In this document: one piece after another, positions 45,944 through 56,206 of the stretch | Layout: every line of letters begins with the position of its first letter | How positions within the stretch are numbered: the first letter of the stretch is position 1 | Assembly: GCF_041346925.1 (NCBI RefSeq) | Contig: NZ_CP166840.1 | Span: forward strand, 4,029,001 to 4,093,000 | Reading direction: 5' to 3' | Length of the DNA: 64,000 nt | DNA from: Agaribacterium sp. ZY112 | GTDB taxonomy: Bacteria; Pseudomonadota; Gammaproteobacteria; Pseudomonadales; Cellvibrionaceae | Program-made: the position numbers and the translations under genes | The notes under the pieces: generated by a model | Told to the model about the DNA's origin: nothing | Database searches by the model: none | The model's input: the letters and a program-made list of their open reading frames with translations, nothing else

Positions 45944-46065
45944 ATAAGTGTCAAAGAGCAGCAAAAAAATATGCTCAATCATCTAAATACACATACCTAA
46001 AACCTAGAATGTAGAACCCAAAGTTCAAGCGCATCAAGCCAATCATCAATAGCCCAAATAGCGCG

Positions 46066-46572
46066 ATGGATATTTATTACCGAAAAAGCCTTGTCTTAAG
46101 TATTTTGTTTGCCATACCGGCTTTACTAATCCTACTGGTTCAGCTCGATGTCATCGACTATAGCAACAAGGAAAGTGATCTGGCTGCGTATACAGTGATG
46201 GCAATCTGCGTTTTCTTTTCTGTTCTCACCGCATTTGCCAGTACGCGTATGTATTTTGATAATGACCAACAAGCATGCATTCAGCTGCGCAAGCATTTCT
46301 ATGGAAAAAAAGAAGTACGCCATGCCTATGCAGACATTCTTGCTATTGAGCTTAGGCTTCGGTTGCAAAGCACGAATAGAACAGGCGCTTACAAAGTTGG
46401 CTTAACACGCTCGACAAGCATACTCGGCCAAGCCGCAGTTGAATTCATTGAGCTCAAGTGTTTCACCAATGACCATAGAGGTAAAAAAGAAGCTGAACAC
46501 TTTGCCAAATCAATATGTGACTATAGCGGCCTAAGTTTTATCGATACAACATTTATTAAAAGGCCCCTTTAA
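46066..46572 (+). CDS. membrane-anchored protein of unknown function
   Basis: A 168-aa protein with two N-terminal membrane helices (residues about 10-28 and 42-62) and a soluble C-terminal domain of possible PH-like type. No family recognised and no strong ribosome-binding site. Confidence 0.6.
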   Translation: MDIYYRKSLVLSILFAIPALLILLVQLDVIDYSNKESDLAAYTVMAICVFFSVLTAFASTRMYFDNDQQACIQLRKHFYGKKEVRHAYADILAIELRLRLQSTNRTGAYKVGLTRSTSILGQAAVEFIELKCFTNDHRGKKEAEHFAKSICDYSGLSFIDTTFIKRPL

Positions 46573-47214
46573 TCCATTGCGGCCCCATAAATTATTGCCG
46601 CTGTGCTTGAACAGCTTTAAGGACTTAGGCTCGAGCAATTTAAATGTGTTTGAGATATGGAATGGGTAGTGTTAATCAGGCTGCCATAACCCCATCTCGA
46701 CAAGCTCCTGTATTCCCCTAATTAGCTACATCCCTGTAGCGACATGGGAGCTCAGCTACCGCTCCCTGGGCAGACGGCCATGCTTAACACTACCCACGCC
46801 ATATTTGAAGTTCGAGTTAGAAAATTAGAAGTGGGGGTTTAAGTAGAACAATGAAGGGTTTCTGAGCTAGGTCGTTACACAGATGTAACTCAGTAGACGA
46901 TGCACGACTGCATGGAGGCAGGAGATAGGGCGAAGCAGGAAGCTAGAGCCAAAGAGCACACTGTCGAGATGCCGAAGCGAAGCCTATAGGGGCATATTTT
47001 ATAGCGCCCCTGAAGAGATCTGCCTAAATATCCGCGACCATGCTGAAAATCAAACACCATCCCAATCGCCAAACCATGAGACAGTAATGCCCTTTAAACG
47101 CCCTTAAAAACGCCACCACTTTAAGTGATTCTGCCACTAATCAAGTTAGCGTATTTATATAAAAACACTTAAGATCCACACAGCGATTCTACCAATGAGT
47201 ATCGAGCAGTTCCT
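46573..47214. other. 640-base intergenic region rich in palindromes
   Basis: No gene is supported; a 60-codon minus frame (46890-47072) lacks protein-like features. The region holds the inverted-repeat element at 46655-46804, then hairpins GTTACA-CAGA-TGTAAC (46874-46889) and ATGCA-CGAC-TGCAT (46900-46913). The CTCAG pattern between hairpin halves is shared, so these may be units of one intergenic repeat family. The rsgA promoter should be near 47100-47200. Confidence 0.45.
46655..46804. repeat. 150-bp palindromic intergenic element with 21-bp inverted ends
   Basis: The ends ATATGGAATGGGTAGTGTTAA and its inverted partner at 46784-46804 match at 19 of 21 bases. Inside are the hairpins GCTACA-TCCC-TGTAGC and GGGAGC-…-GCTCCC. 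Size and symmetry suggest a REP/MITE-type non-coding repeat. Target-site duplications were not evident. Confidence 0.6.
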
Positions 47215-48273
47215 ATGAGCAAGACACTACAAACATTAGGCCTTGTGCCCTTTTTTGTACAACAAGTCGTAGAAGAAGGCCTCTCACTCGACCGGCTAGC
47301 GCGTGTGAGCTCCGTCCAACGCAGTATAACTACGGTAATAACCGAAAACGCTGAGCTTCAACTTGAACTGGCGCCAACACTAAGAGATGCAGCAGCACTT
47401 GATAGACCCACCGTGGGCGACTGGGTGCTCATAGATGAAGCCCAAACTCGAATCGAAAAAGTACTCGAGCGCAAGAGCTTATTTAAACGCGTGGGTGCAG
47501 GCAGTAACACTGACATTCAGCCTATCGCAGCAAATATAGACACACTTTTTATTGTGAGCTCTTGTAACGAAGAGTTTAAAGAAAGCCGACTCGAACGCTA
47601 TTTAAGCTTGTGCTCAGAGGCAGGGGCTGAAGCCGTCATTGTATTAACTAAGACTGATTTAACTGACAACTTAGATAGCTATATCAAACGAGCACGTAGC
47701 GTACAACACGATATAGCGGTTGAAACCGTTAATGCCTTTGATCACAGTACTCTGAATAATGTCCGTGCTTGGATATCTAAAAACAGCAGCATTGCCTTGG
47801 TTGGCTCATCGGGTGTAGGTAAATCCACACTGCTAAACGCACTTGCAGATGAACAGTTAGTAGCAACAGGAGACATTCGTGAACAAGATAAAAAAGGCCG
47901 CCACACCACAACTTATCGAAGCTTAGTGAAACTACCATCTGGTGGCCTGATGATCGATGTGCCGGGTATGCGTGAATTAAAAGTTGCCGATATTGAACAG
48001 GCAATAACACATGTTTTTGCTGATATTGAACAACTAGCTCGCCGTTGCCAATTTAAAAACTGCCAGCATATGAGTGAACCTGGCTGTGCAGTAAGGACTG
48101 CCTTAGAAAACGGCGAATTAGAAAGCCGTCGCTTAAACAGCTACCACAAACTATTGCGTGAAAACGCACAGGCAACCGCAACGCTTGCTCAAAAACGCAG
48201 CCAAGCTAAAGACCTAGCGAAAATCATTAAAAAGGCCAAAAGCATCAAATCACACAAGGGCCATAAACGCTAA
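47215..48273 (+). CDS. rsgA: ribosome small subunit-dependent GTPase A
   Basis: A 352-aa circularly permuted GTPase. G4 is VLTKTDL, G1 is GSSGVGKSTL and G3 is DVPGMRE; the switch has GRHTTTYR. The C-terminal zinc site is CQFKNCQHMSEPGC (Cys, Cys, His, Cys). RsgA binds the 30S subunit and helps late maturation of its decoding site. Length matches the family. Confidence 0.95.
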   Translation: MSKTLQTLGLVPFFVQQVVEEGLSLDRLARVSSVQRSITTVITENAELQLELAPTLRDAAALDRPTVGDWVLIDEAQTRIEKVLERKSLFKRVGAGSNTDIQPIAANIDTLFIVSSCNEEFKESRLERYLSLCSEAGAEAVIVLTKTDLTDNLDSYIKRARSVQHDIAVETVNAFDHSTLNNVRAWISKNSSIALVGSSGVGKSTLLNALADEQLVATGDIREQDKKGRHTTTYRSLVKLPSGGLMIDVPGMRELKVADIEQAITHVFADIEQLARRCQFKNCQHMSEPGCAVRTALENGELESRRLNSYHKLLRENAQATATLAQKRSQAKDLAKIIKKAKSIKSHKGHKR

Positions 48274-48319
48274 GCCCATTTAAGACACAGCAAAACCATC
48301 GATAACTATTGAGACGGCA

Positions 48320-48865
48320 TTGACTACCGAACTAAAAACAAAACGCCTACTCTTGCGCCAATGGCAAGACAGTGACCTTGAACCTCTAGCCAAGATCAAC
48401 GCCGACCCTGACGTTATGGCCTACTACCCCAGTGTGCAAAATGCCGAGCAAAGCACCGCAATGGCTCATTATTTTCGCGATTTAATAGCACAACAAGGCT
48501 GGGGCTTTTGGGCGGTAGAGCGGCTAAGCGATGCTCAGTTTATAGGTTTTATTGGCCTAAACAGCCCCCAGTATAAGCTGCCAGTAACGCCGTGCGTAGA
48601 AATTGGCTGGCGCTTAGCCCGCACGGCTTGGGGGCAAGGTTACGCCACCGAAGGAGCTAAAGCGGCATTAAACTATGCCTTTGATGTGCTCAAGCTTGAA
48701 CAGGTATACTCTTTCACATCAGTAGCGAACAAGCGCTCTCGAGCCGTGATGGAGCGTTTGGCCATGCACAATGAAAACTGCAATTTTGAGCACCCCATCA
48801 TAGCCAAAGGCCATAGCTTAAGAGAGCACGTACTCTATAAAATCAGTAACCCAGCTTTGAAATAA
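48320..48865 (+). CDS. GNAT acetyltransferase (RimJ/RimL type)
   Basis: A 181-aa N-acetyltransferase from a TTG start at 48320. LKTKRLLLRQWQDSDLEPLA, EIGWRLARTAWGQGYATEGA (acetyl-CoA loop) and SVANKRSRAVMERLAM are characteristic. Probably acetylates a protein or small molecule. Confidence 0.9.
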   Translation: MTTELKTKRLLLRQWQDSDLEPLAKINADPDVMAYYPSVQNAEQSTAMAHYFRDLIAQQGWGFWAVERLSDAQFIGFIGLNSPQYKLPVTPCVEIGWRLARTAWGQGYATEGAKAALNYAFDVLKLEQVYSFTSVANKRSRAVMERLAMHNENCNFEHPIIAKGHSLREHVLYKISNPALK

Positions 48866-48890
48866 ATAGCAATAAATTGTAGGAATTAAC

Positions 48891-49169
48891 GTGAAAGAAG
48901 CTCTGCGTAAACTTTGCGCCCCTGTACTAAATCTATTCGAAAACGGGCAAGGCTCATACAGCTATAAACCATCGCATCGAAGCATTTTAATAGCCGTAGG
49001 CGTTTTATTTTCCATTCTTGCCACCTCTATCTTTGTAGTTGGCCTTATGTCGGCCCGCCCTGGCGCCCTATTACCGGGTTTGGTATTTAGTGCCGCAGGA
49101 CTTTGCTGCCTTATTGTTGGTGGTTTAGGCAGCGATCGCGCCGTGGCCAAACTTTGGGGTAATAAATAA
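48891..49169 (+). CDS. small membrane protein
   Basis: A 92-aa protein with two hydrophobic helices near residues 30-50 and 58-80. Starts at GTG 48891 with AGGA upstream, 25 bases after the GNAT gene. Function unknown. Confidence 0.7.
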   Translation: MKEALRKLCAPVLNLFENGQGSYSYKPSHRSILIAVGVLFSILATSIFVVGLMSARPGALLPGLVFSAAGLCCLIVGGLGSDRAVAKLWGNK

Positions 49170-49395
49170 GCGTCCTGTTACGACTATAGAGATATTGCCC
49201 CTCGCTAGACGTAGAGCAAAAGCGCTATTTAGACTCATAGCTTCACATACAAGCTTAAAGAGCGCACTTAAAAAGTGCAGCTCAGGAAGTAAACAAGCCT
49301 AAATGTTAAGTATAAATCAGGGGCGCTCTAATTCAGACTCTCTCTTCCTTAAAAAATAAGGCTAAGCGTAGAGACCTATACGTACAGGAATAATT

Positions 49396-49626
49396 ATGAA
49401 GTTTATTGCTACCAAATATGCTGGTTTTACTTATTCTTTTTTTATGGCACTGCTGATGTCTTGCTTTATGTCCTTAGTTATCAGTATATTTAATGTAGGT
49501 TTAGTCGAGGGCATACTTTCCATCTGGCTTAAAGCTTGGATGTTTGCTTTTTCTTTTGCCTTACCCACCATTATCACCCTCAATCCTCTAGTTCAAAAGT
49601 TAGTTAATCTCTTGATAAAAAACTAA
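49396..49626 (+). CDS. DUF2798-like membrane protein
   Basis: A 76-aa protein with two helices; the pattern MKFIATKYAGFTYSFFMALL, then WLKAWMFAFSFALPTI, matches DUF2798 as I recall it. Function unknown. AGGA precedes the ATG. A short GCACTT/AAGTGC hairpin lies upstream at 49264-49278. Confidence 0.75.
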   Translation: MKFIATKYAGFTYSFFMALLMSCFMSLVISIFNVGLVEGILSIWLKAWMFAFSFALPTIITLNPLVQKLVNLLIKN

Positions 49627-49709
49627 GATTCGGATGATAAGAAGAAAATTAGACCTCACACCTTTCAATGAATATTTTTACCAGAAATACTTAAGTTGGA
49701 ATACATCTT

Positions 49710-50204
49710 ATGGCAAGGCTAATTTTAGTATGCGGCCCAACTGGCGCAGGTAAAACCACCCACTCCGTTGCTCTCGCAAAAGAAATCGGCGCCGTGCGTT
49801 TCTCTATCGACCCTTGGATGCAAACTTTATTTTCAAAAGATATCAAAGAAATCGAATACACATGGATGATAGAACGTGTAAACCGTTGCTATAACCAAAT
49901 CTGGGAAGTCAGCGAACAAATCTTGGCTCTTGGTGGCAAGGTTATTTTAGACCTTGGTTTTACCACTAAAGAACAGCGCCTTCTCTTTAGCGACAAAGCA
50001 AAGGGCTTGGGTTTAAACGCCGAGCTACACTACCTCAACGCTAATACCGAATGCCGCCGAGAACGTGTTAATAAACGCAATACAGAAAAAGACCCCTCTG
50101 TTTACTCTTTTGATGTCAACGATGATATGTTTAATTTTATGGAACCCCGCTTTGAGATCCCTGACGCAGATGAGTTAAGATTTGGGCGTAAATTTGAAAC
50201 ATAA
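49710..50204 (+). CDS. P-loop kinase-like AAA_33 protein
   Basis: A 164-aa protein with Walker A GPTGAGKTT (residues 8-16) and SIDPWMQTLF after it, typical of zeta-toxin/AAA_33 small kinases. It likely phosphorylates an unknown small molecule or antibiotic. No antitoxin gene lies beside it. Confidence 0.82.
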   Translation: MARLILVCGPTGAGKTTHSVALAKEIGAVRFSIDPWMQTLFSKDIKEIEYTWMIERVNRCYNQIWEVSEQILALGGKVILDLGFTTKEQRLLFSDKAKGLGLNAELHYLNANTECRRERVNKRNTEKDPSVYSFDVNDDMFNFMEPRFEIPDADELRFGRKFET

Positions 50205-50291
50205 GCTAACAACTACGAGTTTTTCATAGCACTGTAAGCTTAACTCACTAAGCTTACATGCCAATGCGCCCACATAAAAAAGGACTTCATA

Positions 50292-50525
50292 GTGATCAAA
50301 ACTATGTTTTTTGTAATAGCCTTAAGCAGCCTATTTATAGGCTGCTCGACTAAAGATGAACAAAGCCAACTAGCCGGGTCAGATAAAGATGAGCACGGCT
50401 GTATTGGCTCTGCTGGTTACGCTTGGTGCATCAGTACCCAGCAATGTGAAAGACCTTGGGAGCTTGCTCAAAAAGAAGGTTTTGAAAATAGTGACAAGGC
50501 GTTTTCAGCTTTCTGTAAAAATTAA
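50292..50525 (+). CDS. small lipoprotein
   Basis: A 77-aa protein from a GTG with AGGA upstream. The lipobox is IGC (Cys18). The mature part CIGSAGYAWCISTQQCERPWE, with three Cys, resembles small secreted domains seen in other bacteria, but function is unknown. Confidence 0.7.
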   Translation: MIKTMFFVIALSSLFIGCSTKDEQSQLAGSDKDEHGCIGSAGYAWCISTQQCERPWELAQKEGFENSDKAFSAFCKN

Positions 50526-50592
50526 GCGACTAAGCCTGCGCCTTATGTAATCCAAGCTTATTAATATATTTAGCCACATTAAGGAAGCTCCT

Positions 50593-51159
50593 ATGAAACG
50601 CTGCGCTTGGGCTGTATCGAACCCACTTGAAACCCATCACCATGATAAGGAATGGGGCGTGCCCGTTCACGATGACCGATTATTGTTTGAGATGCTGATC
50701 CTTGAAGGGGCTCAATCGGGCTTAAGCTGGGCTACTATATTGCAAAAGCGACAGGGCTACCTAAAAGCCTTTGATCAGTTTAATGCCAAAAAAATAGCCG
50801 CTTACACGCCCAAGAAAATTGAAAGCTTATTAGCTGATACTGGCATTGTCCGACATAAATTAAAGATCAATGCGACAGTTACAAATGCTAAATGCTTTTT
50901 AGACATTCAAAAAGAGTACGGCAGTTTCGATACCTACATTTGGTCATTTGTAGGCGGTAAGCCCATTATCAATAGCTGGCAAAATGAAAGTGAAGTACCC
51001 GCCTCCACAGCTGAGTCCGAAGCCATGAGCAAAGCCTTAAAAAAGAAGGGCTTTAAGTTTGTCGGACCAACAACCTGTTATGCCTATATGCAAGCAGTTG
51101 GCATGGTTAACGACCATATCGTTTCATGCTTTCGCTATAAAGAAATCAAAGCGCTTTAA
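50593..51159 (+). CDS. tag: DNA-3-methyladenine glycosylase I
   Basis: A 188-aa glycosylase. CAWAVSNP…HHHDKEWGVPVHDDRLLFEM and GAQSGLSWATIL match Tag; His and Cys residues near both ends suit its structural zinc. It removes 3-methyladenine from DNA in base-excision repair. Confidence 0.95.
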   Translation: MKRCAWAVSNPLETHHHDKEWGVPVHDDRLLFEMLILEGAQSGLSWATILQKRQGYLKAFDQFNAKKIAAYTPKKIESLLADTGIVRHKLKINATVTNAKCFLDIQKEYGSFDTYIWSFVGGKPIINSWQNESEVPASTAESEAMSKALKKKGFKFVGPTTCYAYMQAVGMVNDHIVSCFRYKEIKAL

Positions 51160-51262
51160 AACTTCTCACCTTACTCTATCTTAAATAGCCCAAGGCTACT
51201 TAAGCGATGTCTTGGCGCCTAGATGTATTAGCGTTAGCAATCATAATACATCACATACAAAA

Positions 51263-51282
51263 ACGGGCCCCTAAGGGCCCGT
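51263..51282 (-). terminator. intrinsic terminator of the large enzyme gene
   Basis: ACGGGCCC-CTAA-GGGCCCGT is a perfect 8-bp hairpin; on the minus strand it is followed by TTTTTGT. It also separates the convergent tag gene. Confidence 0.85.
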
Positions 51283-51303
51283 ATAGATACTCAGCAATAA
51301 AAC

Positions 51304-54300
51304 CTACAAGGTTTCAGGCTTACTGGTTGTTTGCGCCGCGCCCACACCTACTGAACTATGGCGAAATACAATGCGGTCAACTTTAAATAATTGTGAACGC
51401 CCCGAAAGTGTGAAGGTATAGGTTTCACCAGCTTTCAAATTGTAAATCGCAACACGCTTGTTGTCATGACCACCTAAATCTAAACGATTACCTGATGCCC
51501 ACTCGAACTGATTAGGCTTACCACCGTAGAACTTGGTGTTCTTCTGTAATGCAGATAGTGGCGCGTGATTACCGTGGCTATTACCCGCATTTGGACCTGC
51601 AGAATAATCACCATCTAGGCGAACATAACCGTCATTAGCTACATCTGTGCGGTTAACACCATTAACGACCACGTTCTCTTTAGCGATAAACATATGTAAA
51701 TGATACAAGCCACCTTGGTTAACTTTAAACTTATAAGTCAACGGAGAGGTTGCTGGGCCAGATACAACCGAATTACCCGTGAATTCCAAATACCCAGAAC
51801 CGGTATAACCGTTCACACTGGTCTTTTTAACCCACTTATCTAAAGACGAAGCTGTGTTCTCGGCTTCCATAATAACCAGGCCGTCTTTTTCAACATAGGT
51901 TCCACCCGGATTTGGGCTAGGCTGCGATGCAGGCTTTTTCCACTCAGGACCAATGTGACCACAACCCGCCTTACCAATATCAACACGACCAGGACAGTAA
52001 TCTTCGTTGGTGTTGGTATTAGCAGGGCCATTACCACACTGAGCATCGTTATACATAGGGCGGCCTGAAGCACCTGGACCTGCACCTAGTTCATCACATA
52101 TCGCTTCAACTGTTTTTGTACCCAAAGCACTATTAACCATCATGGAGGCAACCGAGCCATCTACATTCGAAGTACAGTAACAAGCATCACCAACAGAGTA
52201 ACTGCTTGCCCAAGCTGAACTAGGCACTTGAATAATATCAGCCTCATCGATGCTAATGGTACGAACAATATCAGGGTGCAAACTGGCTTGCGCTTCGTTA
52301 GAGATCACCACAACCCAATCCTGGCCAGTTTGACTAGGTGGATTACCTACGTTGACATTACCCGGAGCCGTTAGGGTATTACCCAAGCTCTTTTCACCAG
52401 TACGCGGGTTAAACCACGTGGTTTTATAAGTACCACTACCACTTAGGTTGATTTTGGTATTGCCGCCTTTACGCAAGAATACAATATAGGCTTCGCCCGG
52501 TGCAGAAAGTACCCAGTCATTACCGTTAGACGTTAAACCGTTGTCGCGCTCCATTGCAGCTAAGTTAATACCCAGCTCATCTTGTACGATGTCGCTGAAG
52601 AAACGAGCCAAGTAACCAGACTGCTTCCAGTGATTATCAAATTCACGTAGGTTCTCCACTGATAAGTCGTAAGCGTGAGTACCGTTGTTCTTCAAATACC
52701 ACTCAAAACCGCCACCGCCGGCCATAACGTTTGCCCACATCCAATAAACACGCTGACGAGTGCTGACATCGGTATTAGGGAAAGGCGCGTCGCCACCAGA
52801 AGCTTCTGTCATGGTCACCACCCACTGGTTACCCGCATTCGCTGACTTAGTTAACCAATCTACGGTTTTACCATATACGCCATTACTGCCTGTTGCGCTT
52901 TCTGGGATACCGCCAAACTGGATAGTAGGGCCATCGATGGTGTTATGCCCAAGCACTTTTTCGTAGTTTGCATGCTGACCAGGGAAGGTATGCAAGAAAA
53001 TCGGGTGGCCATAGGCATCGTTAGCGCGAATGAAGTCGGCAAAGGATTTTTGCTGGGCCGCTGTATTGGTATTTTCTTCACCAAGGTTCCACTGTAACGC
53101 TGGATGATGAGCAAAGCGTGAAATCATTTCTCGATAATACAATTTACGCTCAAAACCGAGGGCGCCGCCGTTTAATAGCTGATCATTCTCAGTTTCTTGA
53201 GTCATAAAGTGAATCAATAAACCTTTGCGTGTTGCATGGCTAAAGACACGCTCCCACTGATCCAACTTACTTACATCAAAGGCTTTTCGGTTACCGCTGT
53301 AATTTACCCAAGGGTGAGCATCACAGCCATCGCCATTCACCGTCATCGCCATAACATAAAAGGCATTTACACCACGGTTGGCAATGTAGTTAAGCACACC
53401 AATAAGGCTCTTACCTTTACCGTTTTTCCAACTCGGGTCGCCACTTTGCCAATCGTTCTGGTGAGCGCTAAAGTCATGCAAAATACCTTTACAGCTACCT
53501 ACGTTATCGTACTTAGTGGTGTTATCGAATTCAGAATAACCAAAGATGTTCTCAGGGCTATCCATACCCGCTTCAATAAAGATGCTATTATCGCCTGCAA
53601 AACGCAAATAACGCTCGCCTTTATTATGACGCAATAGTCCTCGCTCACGCATATCACGCGCATCAACCAAGGCAGTACCTACGCTAAAGCTACCAGCATT
53701 ACCATCGATACCTTGCACAGGAGTACCTGCATTTTTATCGCTATTAACGGCAATGTTATTACCCTGACGGAAAGAAACTTTATAGTTCCATGTTCCAGTT
53801 GTTGGGGGCGCAAAATACGCACGCCAGTGATCACCTTCAACAGCACTGGTATCGGCAGCATTGCCGTCAGCGGCAAAGTGGCCAGGAACGGTTATCGTCG
53901 TCGCTCCTTGGCTGAAGCTTACATCAAAACGATTATTGGTGAAGGTTGAGTCATTGCGCTCTGAAGCAGCTAAACCTTTACAGGTTACTGCTACACGATG
54001 CCACTGAGCCTGAGTACCACTCACCTCACAATCACCTTGGCTTACCGGAGGCGTTGTGTCTGTTGAACTACAAATTTCAAGGCTGTGCCAACGACCACGC
54101 GCTGTAGCCGTTAAGCTGCCTTCAGGTACCAAACCATTAGTATGGTTATTAAATTCAACTTGAATTAAATCACCTTTAGTTAAGCTCACCTGAGCGTCAT
54201 TAATGGTGTGAGTTTGAATGGTGTAATCTGCAATACCTGTTCCGTGAATACGGCTATTTGTAGCAGAACCAATCGCTTTACCATTTACTTTTACGGTGTA

Positions 54301-55638
54301 AGTCGGCTCGCCATCAATTTCTTGCATGGCATTAACTTTAAAGATCACCTCAGCATCGGCGCCGTTATAGGTCTTTTGAGCAGCTGCAATGGCATTACGT
54401 GCGGCAATTTGCAAAGCAGACTTACCAGCTTTGTTATCTGTTGCTGCATCACTAAAACCTGCAATACCTTTGTATTTATCAAAGCTGACCGCTTCAATTG
54501 GTGCACAACTAAGTTCACCTGAAGGAGGCGTTGTAGGTGCAGGGCTCGGCTGAATACTAGGCGCAGCACTTGGCAACACACTAGGTATAGCACTTGGCTC
54601 TGGCGTAGGTTCGCTGTCACAACGGCTTGTGCCACACATACACACACTTTGTGCTGATTGACTATTTTTACAGTCGGTCGCATTAAACCAAGTAGTACGA
54701 CACTGGTTAGTGGTATTACATTGATCAAGTACTGGGGCTTGGCTCGGTGCAACGCTAGGTAAAGGTGAAGGGCTAGGCGCTACACTCGGCTTTATACTTG
54801 GCAGTGGAGTAGGAGGAGTAACAATAACGCTATCACATGGCACATCTCCACACATACACACGCTCTTATCAGAACGGCTGTTTTTACAATCGGTTGCATC
54901 TAACCAAGTAGTACGACATTGGTTAGTGGTATCACATTGATCAAATACCGGTGCCGGCTCAATATCACCTGTACGAACTAATTCAATCCAATTAAGATTA
55001 AAACCACCTTGTTTTACAAGTACGCGTAAACGCTGTTTACCTTGCTGTAAGCTCTTAAGTTCAGTGCCAATGGTTTGCCAAGACTGCCAACCACCTGTTG
55101 CTGCAACACTTAAGTTACTCGCAGCTACTGAGTTATTAACACCAAGATCAAATTGACCGCCGCCTAATTTTGAAGACACACGAAAATCGACGCGGTATTT
55201 ACCAGCTTGCTTAACATTAATATCGTATTCAAGCCATTCGCCAGGCTCGATCCAACCAACGTTATAAGCACCACGGCTATCTTTGCTAGCCTCAACGTCA
55301 AGCGCATCATCGCGGTAAACATTGCCTGCATTTTTCGTATCGCTATCGTTAAAGCGATTAGCGTTTTCAGCCTGAATAAGACCAGGCACAACCACTTCAG
55401 AAGGAATTACAGGAACTAAAGAGTTACATGTGTCGCTTGAACACATACACACACTGACGGAACTTTGTGAATTTTTACAGTCGGTCGCAGCAGGCCCAAA
55501 ATGAGCTTGGCACTGACTGGTTAAATTACATTGGTCTCCACTTAAAACAGAGGCTCCCAATTTTACAGTTGCTGCTTGTGTCCCTATAGATAAAACAAGC
55601 AACAGCATTAAAAGCGGTATCGCACGCAACGAAGTCAT
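51304..55638 (-). CDS. secreted multidomain glycoside hydrolase-like enzyme (CBM6, DUF5060)
   Basis: A 1444-aa secreted enzyme. After a signal peptide (1-22) come three six-Cys modules (37-71, 235-268, 307-340; C-x5-C…C-x-C…C), the first two flanking a CBM6 domain (about 87-222), with Pro/Ser linkers near 277-303 and 344-372. A second carbohydrate-binding-like domain follows (380-525), then a DUF5060 Ig-like domain and a TIM-barrel-like catalytic region. The latter has QWNLGEEN, a likely acid/base Glu, and VVTMTEASGG, a possible nucleophile Glu. The C-terminus has another beta-rich binding domain. It probably cuts an algal or plant polysaccharide; the exact GH family is not settled. Confidence 0.9.
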   Translation of the reverse strand: MTSLRAIPLLMLLLVLSIGTQAATVKLGASVLSGDQCNLTSQCQAHFGPAATDCKNSQSSVSVCMCSSDTCNSLVPVIPSEVVVPGLIQAENANRFNDSDTKNAGNVYRDDALDVEASKDSRGAYNVGWIEPGEWLEYDINVKQAGKYRVDFRVSSKLGGGQFDLGVNNSVAASNLSVAATGGWQSWQTIGTELKSLQQGKQRLRVLVKQGGFNLNWIELVRTGDIEPAPVFDQCDTTNQCRTTWLDATDCKNSRSDKSVCMCGDVPCDSVIVTPPTPLPSIKPSVAPSPSPLPSVAPSQAPVLDQCNTTNQCRTTWFNATDCKNSQSAQSVCMCGTSRCDSEPTPEPSAIPSVLPSAAPSIQPSPAPTTPPSGELSCAPIEAVSFDKYKGIAGFSDAATDNKAGKSALQIAARNAIAAAQKTYNGADAEVIFKVNAMQEIDGEPTYTVKVNGKAIGSATNSRIHGTGIADYTIQTHTINDAQVSLTKGDLIQVEFNNHTNGLVPEGSLTATARGRWHSLEICSSTDTTPPVSQGDCEVSGTQAQWHRVAVTCKGLAASERNDSTFTNNRFDVSFSQGATTITVPGHFAADGNAADTSAVEGDHWRAYFAPPTTGTWNYKVSFRQGNNIAVNSDKNAGTPVQGIDGNAGSFSVGTALVDARDMRERGLLRHNKGERYLRFAGDNSIFIEAGMDSPENIFGYSEFDNTTKYDNVGSCKGILHDFSAHQNDWQSGDPSWKNGKGKSLIGVLNYIANRGVNAFYVMAMTVNGDGCDAHPWVNYSGNRKAFDVSKLDQWERVFSHATRKGLLIHFMTQETENDQLLNGGALGFERKLYYREMISRFAHHPALQWNLGEENTNTAAQQKSFADFIRANDAYGHPIFLHTFPGQHANYEKVLGHNTIDGPTIQFGGIPESATGSNGVYGKTVDWLTKSANAGNQWVVTMTEASGGDAPFPNTDVSTRQRVYWMWANVMAGGGGFEWYLKNNGTHAYDLSVENLREFDNHWKQSGYLARFFSDIVQDELGINLAAMERDNGLTSNGNDWVLSAPGEAYIVFLRKGGNTKINLSGSGTYKTTWFNPRTGEKSLGNTLTAPGNVNVGNPPSQTGQDWVVVISNEAQASLHPDIVRTISIDEADIIQVPSSAWASSYSVGDACYCTSNVDGSVASMMVNSALGTKTVEAICDELGAGPGASGRPMYNDAQCGNGPANTNTNEDYCPGRVDIGKAGCGHIGPEWKKPASQPSPNPGGTYVEKDGLVIMEAENTASSLDKWVKKTSVNGYTGSGYLEFTGNSVVSGPATSPLTYKFKVNQGGLYHLHMFIAKENVVVNGVNRTDVANDGYVRLDGDYSAGPNAGNSHGNHAPLSALQKNTKFYGGKPNQFEWASGNRLDLGGHDNKRVAIYNLKAGETYTFTLSGRSQLFKVDRIVFRHSSVGVGAAQTTSKPETL

Positions 55639-56206
55639 ACTGACATTCTCCCAATGACAGATTAAATTAAATTAATCGCACTAAACAAACCATGTCAGCT
55701 AAAGTGAATTCAACGACAAACCCGGTAAGTAAAACGACTAGCGATTCGGGCGTTACCTTAACTATCGTGAAAATTTTTAATAACACACAAGTCACACTGG
55801 CTGTATTTAAAGCCAAGCAAGCTTGTAAAATGTGAAGCAATTCCATTAGAAAAAAGGCAAAACAATACTAAAGTCGTAAGCATAAAAAAGCGGACACAGA
55901 CTTCGTACACATACTAGGAAAGTGGGGTTTCTATCGACTCAGTTAGGCGATTTTGTAAGAACTTAAGAGCAAGAAAGCGCTATAAAGCCGAATAAAAAAA
56001 ACAAGTAATGGCAGGAAGCTATAGCCAGCACCCGCGTAAGAAAGCTAAGAGAATTTGAACTAGCTATGCCTATTAAATAGCTCTGCTATTGACACATAAA
56101 CAGAGCTGTTGAGAATCGAGCAGTGAGTAGAAATATCATCTACAAAATAAAGTCGCAGTATATTAAACCTTCAGATATGCATTAATTCCGCCCTGCTCAG
56201 TAGCAA
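55639..56206. other. 568-base spacer with one hairpin
   Basis: No gene seen. It holds the promoter of the large enzyme gene and the downstream end of norR. AGCTCTG/CAGAGCT (56079-56107, 15-base loop) is a weak candidate terminator for norR. Confidence 0.35.

Noticed and set aside
46890..47072. 60-codon minus frame
   Set aside because: Lies in a palindrome-rich region; composition not protein-like.
49710..50204. Zeta-type toxin of a toxin-antitoxin pair
   Set aside because: No antitoxin-like gene adjoins it, so a plain kinase-like protein was called.
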